Positions 50,280-57,927 of a stretch of DNA of 64,000 nt are shown in pieces. Origin of the DNA: Streptomyces antibioticus (GTDB lineage Bacteria > Actinomycetota > Actinomycetes > Streptomycetales > Streptomycetaceae); the NCBI RefSeq assembly GCF_002019855.1, contig NZ_CM007717.1, positions 4,364,657-4,428,656 of the forward strand. The letters run 5' to 3'. The first letter of the stretch is position 1, and the number at the start of each line of letters is the position of its first letter. The notes beneath the pieces were generated by a model. The model ran no database searches. It saw only the letters and a list, made by a program, of their open reading frames with translations, and was not told the DNA's origin. Both the position numbers and the translations under genes were made by a program.

Positions 50280-50654
50280 TCGGGGGCTCCAGAAATCAAA
50301 TCGGTGTGGCGGGTGCCGTCCTGGCTGTCACCGTGCGCCCACGAGTAGCTCTCGCTTACGCCCGAGTGCACCGCTTCCCGATCACCTGACGCGATCTGTG
50401 CCCATCGGAGGCAGGCGGCAGCAGCCATCGACAACTCGACCTGGTTACGGTACGCGCGGCTACGCCATCCGGTCAAACCAGGGGTCTACGAGAGACACTG
50501 TCCACAGGCTGGGGACAACAACTTGAACCGTACCCGCCGCCCTGACTACCGTGGCTGGACTCCGATTCGTTCCTTTGTCCCTGCCTCCACCCGATGTGAA
50601 TCCCTGACCGTCCCACCCTTACACCGAGGTGGGACCCACGAGAGAGCGTGCCCT
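50280..50654. other. Divergent rpmH-dnaA intergenic region with DnaA boxes
   Basis: About 375 bases containing the rpmH promoter and, close to the dnaA side, CTGTCCACA (50498-50506) and TTGTCCCCA on the minus strand (50510-50518). These two boxes would be expected to support autoregulation of dnaA. I could not fix a convincing dnaA -35/-10 pair. Confidence 0.7.
50447..50476 (-). promoter_or_regulatory. Predicted rpmH promoter
   Basis: Read on the minus strand: -35 TTGACC (50476-50471), an 18-base spacer, -10 TACCGT (50452-50447). A good vegetative promoter, about 170 bases upstream of the rpmH start. Confidence 0.7.
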
Positions 50655-52625
50655 GTGGCTGACGTACCTGCCGATCTTGCCGCAGTGTGGCCACGAGTAC
50701 TGGAGCAGCTCCTCGAGGGCCGTGGCCAGGGTGTCGAGACGAAGGACGAGCACTGGATCCGGCGCTGCCAGCCGCTCGCGCTGGTCGCGGACACCGCCCT
50801 GCTCGCCGTACCGAACGAATTCGCGAAGAACGTGCTGGAGGGCCGGCTCGCGCCGATCGTCAGCGAGACGCTGAGCCGCGAGTGCGGCCGCCCGATCCGG
50901 ATCGCGATCACCGTCGACGACTCCGTCGGCGAACCCCCGGCCCCGCCCGCGCCCGCGCCGCAGCGCTACGAGGAACCCGAACTGCCCTCGTACGACAAGG
51001 GCTACGACAACCCGTACGAGGGGTACGGCCGGCACCGCGCCGACCAGCCGCCCCCGCCGCCCGGCGACCGCGAGCAGCACCCCGGCGCGCGCCAGGACCA
51101 GCACCCCGGCAGCCGCCAGGACCAGCACCCGGGCAACCGGCAGGACCAGCAACTGCCCACCGCGCGCCCCGCCTACCCCTCGGAGTACCAGCGCCCCGAG
51201 CCGGGCGCCTGGCCGCGCCCGCCGCAGCAGGACGAGTACGGCTGGCAGCAGCAGCGCCTGGGCTTCCCGGAGCGCGACCCCTACGCCTCCCCGTCCCAGG
51301 ACTCCTACGGCGATTCCGCCGGGCAGGACTCCTACGGCGGCCAGGACCCGTACGGCTCGCCGCCGCCGAAGGACTCCTACGGCCAGCCGCCGCAGGACTA
51401 CCGCCCGCAGGCGATGGACCGCCCGCCGTACGCCCCCTCGCAGTACGAGCAGCAGCGCCCCGACTACGACCCGCGCGAGCAGGGCCGGCGGGAGCTGCCC
51501 GAGCCGTCGGCGGGCGGCGGTCATCCGCACCGTCCCGGCGGGCCCGGCGGATCGTCCGCGCAGTCGCCCGCGCCGAGCGGGCCCGGTGAGCCGACGGCGC
51601 GGCTGAACCCGAAGTACCTCTTCGACACGTTCGTCATCGGCGCGTCCAACCGGTTCGCGCACGCGGCCGCGGTGGCCGTCGCCGAGGCGCCCGCGAAGGC
51701 GTACAACCCGCTGTTCATCTACGGGGAGTCGGGACTCGGCAAGACGCACCTGCTGCACGCGATCGGACACTACGCGCGGAGCCTCTACCCGGGCACACGC
51801 GTGCGGTACGTCAGCTCGGAGGAGTTCACCAACGAGTTCATCAACTCCATCCGCGACGGCAAGGGCGACAGCTTCCGCAAGCGGTACCGGGAGATGGACA
51901 TCCTGCTGGTGGACGACATCCAGTTCCTGGCGGACAAGGAGTCGACGCAGGAGGAGTTCTTCCACACCTTCAACACGCTCCACAACGCCAACAAGCAGAT
52001 CGTGCTGTCCAGCGACCGGCCGCCCAAGCAGCTCGTGACGCTGGAGGACCGGCTGCGGAACCGTTTCGAGTGGGGCCTGATCACCGACGTCCAGCCGCCC
52101 GAGCTGGAGACGCGCATCGCGATCCTGCGCAAGAAGGCGGTGCAGGAGCAGCTCAACGCCCCGCCGGAGGTGCTGGAGTTCATCGCCTCCCGGATCTCGC
52201 GGAACATCCGCGAGCTGGAGGGCGCGCTGATCCGGGTGACGGCGTTCGCCTCGCTCAACCGGCAGCCGGTGGACCTGGGCCTGACGGAGATCGTCCTGAA
52301 GGACCTGATCCCCGGGGGCGAGGACTCGGCGCCCGAGATCACCTCCACGGCCATCATGAGCGCCACCGCCGACTACTTCGGCCTCACCGTCGAGGACCTG
52401 TGCGGCACCTCGCGCGGGCGGGCGCTGGTGACGGCCCGGCAGATCGCCATGTATCTGTGCCGGGAGCTGACGGACCTGTCGCTGCCGAAGATCGGCGCGC
52501 TGTTCGGCGGCCGCGACCACACGACGGTGATGCACGCGGACCGCAAGATCCGCAATCTGATGGCCGAGCGCCGCTCGATCTACAACCAGGTCACCGAGCT
52601 GACCAACCGCATCAAGGCCGGCTGA
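50655..52625 (+). CDS. dnaA: Chromosomal replication initiator DnaA
   Basis: A 656-residue initiator, the long Streptomyces form. Domain I is VADVPADLAAVWPRVLEQLLEG onward (1-85); domain II is a very long disordered Pro/Gln/Tyr-rich linker (about 100-310) with tandem repeats; domain III is the AAA+ core with KYLFDTFVIGASNRFAHAAAVAVAE, Walker A YGESGLGKTHLLHAIG and Walker B ILLVDDIQFLADKE; domain IV has the DNA-binding signature GGRDHTTVMHADRKI. GTG 50655 is chosen because the protein begins there in Streptomyces and the length equals the known 656 residues; the ribosome-binding site is weak (GAGAG). A terminator follows, then oriC. Confidence 0.98.
   Translation: MADVPADLAAVWPRVLEQLLEGRGQGVETKDEHWIRRCQPLALVADTALLAVPNEFAKNVLEGRLAPIVSETLSRECGRPIRIAITVDDSVGEPPAPPAPAPQRYEEPELPSYDKGYDNPYEGYGRHRADQPPPPPGDREQHPGARQDQHPGSRQDQHPGNRQDQQLPTARPAYPSEYQRPEPGAWPRPPQQDEYGWQQQRLGFPERDPYASPSQDSYGDSAGQDSYGGQDPYGSPPPKDSYGQPPQDYRPQAMDRPPYAPSQYEQQRPDYDPREQGRRELPEPSAGGGHPHRPGGPGGSSAQSPAPSGPGEPTARLNPKYLFDTFVIGASNRFAHAAAVAVAEAPAKAYNPLFIYGESGLGKTHLLHAIGHYARSLYPGTRVRYVSSEEFTNEFINSIRDGKGDSFRKRYREMDILLVDDIQFLADKESTQEEFFHTFNTLHNANKQIVLSSDRPPKQLVTLEDRLRNRFEWGLITDVQPPELETRIAILRKKAVQEQLNAPPEVLEFIASRISRNIRELEGALIRVTAFASLNRQPVDLGLTEIVLKDLIPGGEDSAPEITSTAIMSATADYFGLTVEDLCGTSRGRALVTARQIAMYLCRELTDLSLPKIGALFGGRDHTTVMHADRKIRNLMAERRSIYNQVTELTNRIKAG
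51075..51146 (+). repeat. In-frame tandem repeat in DnaA domain II
   Basis: Three copies of a 24-base unit encoding QHPG-A/S/N-RQD (residues 141-164), inside the disordered linker. Further on, DSYG and QDSYGG-type motifs recur. Confidence 0.9.
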
Positions 52626-53587
52626 GCACCACCGCGCACCGACACCGAGGGCGCCCCGGGGAACGGTCCCCGGGGCGCCTTCGTACGTCCCTGAAGCCGC
52701 TTCGTCCGTCCGTGAAGCCACCCGACGCCACCGGGGCGGCCCTCGCCCGTCGTCCGCCGTCCACCCCCGCTGTTCGATTCGCCGCGAGGTTACGGCCTTC
52801 CTCCACAGATTCGGTGACTTTTTCCCGTCCACACCCTGGGGACCGGGAAGTTGTCCAGACTGTATCCACAGGGCCCCCTGTTGAAGGACCATCAGACCAG
52901 GTCACCGGGTTGTGGATTCGTGGACGAAGGATCTCCACAGGCTGTGGACAGAGAAATGATCCACAAGCTGTGGAGAGAGTTGTCCACCGCCCGCCCACAG
53001 CCTGGAGCCGGTTGTCCCCAGCGATCATCCGCTTCTCCACATCCCTGTCCACTGTTCGGCAACGCGATGCGGCTGCTCACCGGGTCGAGTGAAAGGCGTC
53101 ACACGAAGCTGCCGTGAGGCCCTGTGGGAAAGACGCGCAAACCTGGGGACGGACCTGGGGAGAAGTCGGCCCTCCCTGTGTACGGAGTGTGCAGAACTTT
53201 CTGTTCTCCACAGAACGCCCCGGTTGTCCACCGCCTCCATGCACAGGCCCGGTGGATAAAATTTGGGCTCTGAGCTGGGAAAACGGGGTTATCCACGGTA
53301 TCCACAGCCCCTACTACTACTTCCAACTAGAGATAGCTGGGAATCCGTTTCGAAGTGGGTCCTGTGCACAACTCGCCCTTCGGCGCCCGGCTGCCCCTCG
53401 TCACGACTTGACCCCGAGAGGCACCTACTGTCAGTGCGGTGCGTCAGACTGGTCCCCGGTGGTCCTTCCCGTCGCAGAGGCCGATCACACCGATCGCATC
53501 GAGACCGTCGGGAGCACCGGGACCACCGAGACAGACGACGAAGCCAGGCAGGCCGAGAAGCGCCGGCAACAGCAGGAGGCGGCAAGA
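52626..53587. other. oriC: Replication origin oriC
   Basis: The dnaA-dnaN spacer, about 960 bases without a gene. Between 52825 and 53306 I count 17 DnaA-box-like 9-mers: plus-strand at 52825, 52851, 52862, 52931, 52957, 52980, 53012, 53033, 53045, 53204, 53224, 53289 and 53298; minus-strand at 52911, 52943, 52969 and 53251 (first base given). Best examples are TTGTCCACC (52980, 53224), CTGTCCACA (minus, 52943), TTATCCACG (53289) and GTATCCACA (52862, 53298). Two groups are visible, left of 53054 and right of 53203. The sequence 53311-53341 (CTACTACTACTTCC onward) is the least GC-rich part. Streptomyces oriC normally has about 19 boxes in this spacer. Confidence 0.95.
52650..52679 (+). terminator. 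Terminator of dnaA
   Basis: A 13-bp GC-rich stem (52650-52662 with 52667-52679) with loop ACGG, 25 bases after the dnaA stop and before the first origin box. Confidence 0.88.
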
Positions 53588-54718
53588 GTGAAGATCCGGG
53601 TGGAACGCGACGTACTCGCGGAGGCAGTGGCCTGGGCGGCGCGCAGCCTTCCGGCCCGTCCGCCGGCGCCTGTCCTCGCCGGCCTCCTGCTGAAGGCCGA
53701 GGACGGCGCGCTGAGCCTGTCCAGCTTCGACTACGAGGTCTCCGCGCGGGTGTCGGTGGAGGCCGAGGTCGAGGAGGAGGGCACGGTCCTCGTCTCCGGC
53801 CGGCTGCTCGCGGACATCTGCCGCGCCCTGCCCAACCGCCCGGTGGAGATTTCCACAGACGGTGTACGGGCGACGGTGGTCTGCGGCTCCTCCCGCTTCA
53901 CTCTCCACACCCTGCCGGTGGAGGAGTACCCCTCGCTGCCGCAGATGCCGAACGCGACGGGCACGGTCCCCGGCGAGGTCTTCGCCTCCGCGGCCGCCCA
54001 GGTCGCCATCGCCGCCGGCCGGGACGACACGCTGCCGGTGCTGACCGGTGTGCGCATCGAGATCGAGGGCGACACCGTCACCCTGGCCTCCACCGACCGC
54101 TACCGCTTCGCGGTCCGCGAGTTCCTGTGGAAGCCGGAGAACCCCGAGGCGTCCGCCGTCGCCCTGGTCCCCGCCAAGACGCTCCTGGACACCGCCAAGG
54201 CGCTGACCAGCGGTGACAGCGTCATCCTGGCGCTCTCCGGCTCGGGCGCGGGCGAGGGCCTGATCGGTTTCGAGGGCGCCGGGCGGCGGACCACCACCCG
54301 TCTCCTCGAAGGCGACCTGCCGAAGTACCGCACCCTGTTCCCGACCGAGTTCAACTCCGTCGCGGTGATCGAGACCGCCCCCTTCGTGGAGGCCGTCAAG
54401 CGTGTGGCCCTGGTCGCCGAGCGCAACACCCCGGTGCGGCTGAGCTTCGAGCAGGGCGTGCTGATCCTGGAGGCCGGCTCCAGCGACGACGCACAGGCTG
54501 TGGAGCGGGTCGACGCGCAGCTCGAGGGCGATGACATCTCGATCGCCTTCAACCCGACCTTCCTGCTGGACGGCCTGAGCGCGATCGACTCCCCGGTCGC
54601 CCAGCTCTCGTTCACCACGTCCACCAAGCCCGCGCTGCTCAGCGGCAAGCCCGCGCTGGACGCGGAGGCGGACGACGCCTACAAGTACCTGATCATGCCG
54701 GTGCGGCTCAGCGGCTGA
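53588..54718 (+). CDS. dnaN: DNA polymerase III sliding clamp (beta subunit)
   Basis: A 376-residue clamp that forms a ring dimer and tethers the polymerase. It consists of three DnaN domains: the start MKIRVERDVLAEAVAWAARSLPARPPAPVLAGLLL, the middle EVFASAAAQVAIAAGRDDTLPVLTGVRIEIEGDTVTLASTDRYRFAVREF, and the C-terminal YKYLIMPVRLSG. GTG 53588 is chosen because GGAGG lies eight bases upstream; the frame is open far upstream into oriC but that part is not conserved coding sequence. A hairpin and a perfect DnaA box follow. Confidence 0.98.
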   Translation: MKIRVERDVLAEAVAWAARSLPARPPAPVLAGLLLKAEDGALSLSSFDYEVSARVSVEAEVEEEGTVLVSGRLLADICRALPNRPVEISTDGVRATVVCGSSRFTLHTLPVEEYPSLPQMPNATGTVPGEVFASAAAQVAIAAGRDDTLPVLTGVRIEIEGDTVTLASTDRYRFAVREFLWKPENPEASAVALVPAKTLLDTAKALTSGDSVILALSGSGAGEGLIGFEGAGRRTTTRLLEGDLPKYRTLFPTEFNSVAVIETAPFVEAVKRVALVAERNTPVRLSFEQGVLILEAGSSDDAQAVERVDAQLEGDDISIAFNPTFLLDGLSAIDSPVAQLSFTTSTKPALLSGKPALDAEADDAYKYLIMPVRLSG

Positions 54719-54737
54719 CCCCGGCAGGGCGGCGGAC

Positions 54738-54746
54738 TTGTCCACA
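54738..54746 (+). promoter_or_regulatory. Perfect DnaA box downstream of dnaN
   Basis: TTGTCCACA, the strongest Streptomyces consensus, 20 bases after the dnaN stop and overlapping the left arm of the hairpin at 54742. Confidence 0.7.
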
Positions 54747-54774
54747 GGCCGTGGGAAACTCCCCCGGCCTGTGG
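54742..54774 (+). terminator. Terminator-like hairpin after dnaN
   Basis: A 9-bp stem (54742-54750 with 54766-54774); the loop itself can form GGG/CCC. It is followed by GGAAAA rather than a U-run, so its strength is uncertain. Confidence 0.65.
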
Positions 54775-54923
54775 GGAAAACCCGCAGGTGGGGCCGTACG
54801 TCTGAGCGCCTGGGCCCACAGGTGTGCGTGACCGTCCGGGTTTAGGCTCGGACGGGGGTACGCACGTGCCCTCGCGGGTGCGTAGGTGCCCTTCACGCCA
54901 CACAGCGACCTAAGGAACAACTG

Positions 54924-55799
54924 ATGGAGCTCGGTCTCGTCGGCCTCGGCAAGATGGGCGGCAACATGCGCGAGCGGATCCGCCGCGCCGGCCACACCGT
55001 CGTCGGATTCGACCGCAACCCGGACCTCGCCGATGTCCACAGCCTCGAGGAGCTTGTGGGCAAGCTCGAGGGTCCGCGCGTGGTCTGGGTGATGGTCCCG
55101 GCCGGTGCCGCCACGCAGTCGACGATCGACGAGCTGGCCGAGCTGCTGGAGCCGGGCGATGTCGTCGTGGACGGCGGCAACTCCCGCTGGACGGACGACG
55201 AGAAGCACGCCGAGGAGCTGGCCGCCAAGGGCATCGGCTTCGTGGACTGCGGAGTCTCCGGCGGCGTCTGGGGCCTGGAGAACGGCTACGCGCTGATGTA
55301 CGGCGGCGACGCCGAGCATGTCGCCCGGGTGCAGCCCGTGTTCGACGCGCTGAAGCCCGAGGGCGACTTCGGCGCGGTGCACGCGGGCAAGGTCGGCGCC
55401 GGCCACTTCGCCAAGATGGTCCACAACGGCATCGAGTACGCCATGATGCAGGCCTACGCCGAGGGCTGGGAGCTGCTGGAGAAGGTCGACTCCGTCACGG
55501 ACGTGCGCGAGGTCTTCCGGTCCTGGCAGGAGGGCACCGTCATCCGTTCCTGGCTGCTCGACCTCGCGGTCAACGCCCTCGACGAGGACGAGCACCTCGA
55601 CAGGCTGAAGGGGTTCGCGCAGGACTCCGGCGAGGGCCGCTGGACCGTGGAGGCGGCGATCGACAACGCCGTGCCGCTGCCCGCGATCACCGCCTCGCTG
55701 TTCGCGCGGTTCTCCTCCCGCCAGGAGGACTCGCCGCAGATGAAGATGATCGCCGCGCTGCGCAACCAGTTCGGCGGCCACGCGGTCGAGAAGAAGTGA
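54924..55799 (+). CDS. gnd: 6-phosphogluconate dehydrogenase (short, YqeC/Gnd-type)
   Basis: A 291-residue decarboxylating dehydrogenase producing ribulose-5-phosphate in the pentose phosphate pathway. The Rossmann motif is LGLVGLGKMGGNMRERIRRAGH, the catalytic GVSGGVWGLENGYALMYGG and KMVHNGIEYAMMQ are clear. Its length is near 300 rather than 470 residues, so it belongs to the short, usually NAD-linked group. ATG 54924 follows AAGGAACAACTG. The gene is always found between dnaN and recF in Streptomyces. Confidence 0.95.
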   Translation: MELGLVGLGKMGGNMRERIRRAGHTVVGFDRNPDLADVHSLEELVGKLEGPRVVWVMVPAGAATQSTIDELAELLEPGDVVVDGGNSRWTDDEKHAEELAAKGIGFVDCGVSGGVWGLENGYALMYGGDAEHVARVQPVFDALKPEGDFGAVHAGKVGAGHFAKMVHNGIEYAMMQAYAEGWELLEKVDSVTDVREVFRSWQEGTVIRSWLLDLAVNALDEDEHLDRLKGFAQDSGEGRWTVEAAIDNAVPLPAITASLFARFSSRQEDSPQMKMIAALRNQFGGHAVEKK

Positions 55800-55858
55800 C
55801 CACAGCCGGCAGGACCACCGCCGGTATCTGAGCACCTTGGGGAGGTCGGCGAACGACC

Positions 55859-56980
55859 ATGCACGTCACGCATCTGTCGCTGGCCGACTTCCGCTCGTAC
55901 GCCCGGGTCGAGGTCCCGCTCGACCCGGGCGTCACCGCTTTCGTCGGCCCGAACGGGCAGGGGAAGACGAACCTTGTCGAGGCCGTCGGCTATCTCGCCA
56001 CCCTCGGCAGCCACCGGGTCGCCTCGGACGCCCCGCTGGTCCGGATGGGTGCCGAGCGCGCGATCGTCCGCGCCCAGGTCCGGCAGGGCGAGCGGCAGCA
56101 GCTTGTCGAGCTGGAGCTGAACCCGGGCCGTGCCAACCGCGCCCGCATCAACCGGTCCTCGCAGGTCAGACCCCGTGACGTGCTGGGCATCGTACGGACC
56201 GTGCTGTTCGCGCCAGAGGATCTCGCGCTGGTGAAGGGGGATCCCGGGGAGCGGCGGCGGTTCCTGGACGAGCTGATCACCGCGCGGTCGCCGCGGATGG
56301 CGGGGGTGCGGTCGGACTACGAGCGGGTGCTGAAGCAGCGCAACACCCTGCTGAAGTCGGCCGCGCTGGCGCGCCGGCACGGCGGGCGGACCATGGACCT
56401 GTCGACGCTCGACGTGTGGGACCAGCACCTCGCGCGGGTGGGCGCGGAGCTGCTCGCGCAGCGGCTCGACCTGGTCGCGGCGGTCCAGCCGCTGGCGGAC
56501 AAGGCGTACGAGCAGCTCGCGCCCGGCGGTGGTCCGCTGGCGCTGGAGTACAAGCCGTCCGCGCCCGGTGAGGCGCACACGCGGGAGGATCTCTACGCGC
56601 AGCTCATGGCGGCGCTCGCGGAGGTGCGCAAGCAGGAGATCGAGCGGGGCGTGACGCTGGTCGGCCCGCACCGGGACGATCTGGTGCTCAAGCTGGGGCA
56701 GCTCCCGGCCAAGGGGTACGCCTCGCACGGCGAGTCCTGGTCGTACGCGCTGGCGCTGCGGCTGGCCTCCTACGACCTGCTGCGGGCCGAGGGGAACGAG
56801 CCGGTGCTGGTGCTGGACGACGTGTTCGCCGAGCTGGACGCCCGCCGCCGGGAGCGGCTGGCGGAGCTGGTCGCGCCGGGCGAGCAGGTGCTGGTGACGG
56901 CGGCGGTCGACGACGACGTACCGGATCTCCTCGCGGGGGCGCGGTACACGGTGGCGGACGGGACGGTGGAGCGGGCATGA
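55859..56980 (+). CDS. recF: DNA repair and recombination protein RecF
   Basis: A 373-residue SMC-like ATPase that loads RecA at gaps. Walker A is TAFVGPNGQGKTNLVEAVGYLATLGSHR; the ABC signature and Walker B lie in SYALALRLASYDLLR and EPVLVLDDVFAELDARRRERLAELV. ATG 55859 is used, 59 bases after gnd. It overlaps the DciA gene by ATGA, so the two are translated together. Confidence 0.97.
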   Translation: MHVTHLSLADFRSYARVEVPLDPGVTAFVGPNGQGKTNLVEAVGYLATLGSHRVASDAPLVRMGAERAIVRAQVRQGERQQLVELELNPGRANRARINRSSQVRPRDVLGIVRTVLFAPEDLALVKGDPGERRRFLDELITARSPRMAGVRSDYERVLKQRNTLLKSAALARRHGGRTMDLSTLDVWDQHLARVGAELLAQRLDLVAAVQPLADKAYEQLAPGGGPLALEYKPSAPGEAHTREDLYAQLMAALAEVRKQEIERGVTLVGPHRDDLVLKLGQLPAKGYASHGESWSYALALRLASYDLLRAEGNEPVLVLDDVFAELDARRRERLAELVAPGEQVLVTAAVDDDVPDLLAGARYTVADGTVERA

Positions 56981-57507
56981 CGACCGACGGACCGGTGCCC
57001 GGGAAGGAACCCTCCGGTGTCGACCTCGCGCGTGTGGCGTTGCGTGCGGCACGGGAGCAGGCACGCGCGCGGGGGGACGCGGCGCAGCAGAAGAAGCAGG
57101 CGCGCCGCGGGGGCGGTCTGCGCTCCGGCGCGGGGGCGGACGGGCGCGATCCGATGGCGCTGGGTCCGGCGATCAACCGGCTGCTGGCCGAGCGGGGCTG
57201 GGAGGCGCCCGCGGCGGTGGGCGGGGTGATGGGCCGCTGGCCGCAGATCGTGGGCGAGGACGTGGCGAAGCACTGCGAGCCGGAGCGGTACGACGAGGAC
57301 GAGCGGGTCCTGGTGGTGCGCTGCGACTCCACGGCCTGGGCGACGAATCTGCGGCTGCTGGCGCCGACGCTGGTGGCGCGGCTGAACGAGGATCTGGGGC
57401 AGGGCCGGGTCCGGCATCTCAAGGTCCAGGGTCCGGGCGGTCCGCCGCGCCGGTACGGCCCGCTGAGGGCGCCCGGCAGTACGGGTCCGGGTGACACCTA
57501 CGGGTGA
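56977..57507 (+). CDS. dciA: DciA-type DUF721 protein
   Basis: A 176-residue DUF721 protein. DciA is the ancestral helicase-operating protein that takes the place of DnaC/DnaI-type loaders in many bacteria, including M. tuberculosis (Rv0004). The DUF721 core is NRLLAERGWEAPAAVGGVMGRWPQIVGEDVAKHCEPE and VLVVRCDSTAWATNLRLLAPTLVARLNEDLG. N- and C-terminal ends are basic and disordered. It overlaps recF by four bases and is followed by a strong terminator. It is presumably the partner of the DnaB encoded 41 kb to the left. Confidence 0.9.
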   Translation: MTTDGPVPGKEPSGVDLARVALRAAREQARARGDAAQQKKQARRGGGLRSGAGADGRDPMALGPAINRLLAERGWEAPAAVGGVMGRWPQIVGEDVAKHCEPERYDEDERVLVVRCDSTAWATNLRLLAPTLVARLNEDLGQGRVRHLKVQGPGGPPRRYGPLRAPGSTGPGDTYG

Positions 57508-57523
57508 TTTGCATCACGTGTTC

Positions 57524-57561
57524 GACGGCCGGGGCGGTACGCGCGTACCGCCCCGGCCGTC
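57524..57561 (+). terminator. Terminator of recF-dciA
   Basis: A perfect 38-base self-complementary hairpin: 17-bp stem (57524-57540 with 57545-57561), loop GCGC, then TTTT. The best rho-independent terminator in the window. Confidence 0.95.
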
Positions 57562-57927
57562 TTTTCGTCGGTCCGGGAACCGCTCGTGAACGCCCCTTGG
57601 GCGGGGCCGGATTCCTACCTGACTCGTCGGTAGCCAAGGGTTGACACCTGGAAGCGCTGAGTGCCTCTGTGAGCCTCTTGGAGCCCCCTTCCACATATCG
57701 GGACCCGTCGGAGACCGGTTCAGGGCGGCACATTGGGACTCAGGTACCGGCAAACCCCCATCACTGTCAGTGCTACCGGTAGACTGGAAGCCAATCCCGC
57801 CCCGAACGTGGGGACCGCCCGGGAAAAGCTGAGCAACGCTGATCAAGGCTTACCAACGCAACATGCCGCAGCCGCTCCGGCAACCTGCCGAGGAGCCTGG
57901 CTCGTGCTGTGCCAGAAAGGGCGCTTC
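57562..57927. other. Intergenic region upstream of gyrB
   Basis: About 365 bases with no gene I can support. It must contain the gyrB promoter; a TTGACA (57641-57646) is present but the matching -10 is poor. No DnaA box or parS is seen. Confidence 0.6.

Noticed and set aside
51075..51146. Three 24-base repeats considered as a CRISPR or iteron array
   Set aside because: The units are in frame within dnaA, have no spacers, and encode a protein linker.
53114..53587. Extension of the dnaN frame upstream through oriC
   Set aside because: The open frame runs through DnaA-box sequence, and conserved DnaN sequence starts exactly at the GTG with a good ribosome-binding site at 53588.
57511..57524. 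GCATCACGTG near recF-dciA considered as a parS copy on the right side of oriC
   Set aside because: It shares only the central CACGTG with parS and lacks the TTT and AAA flanks.
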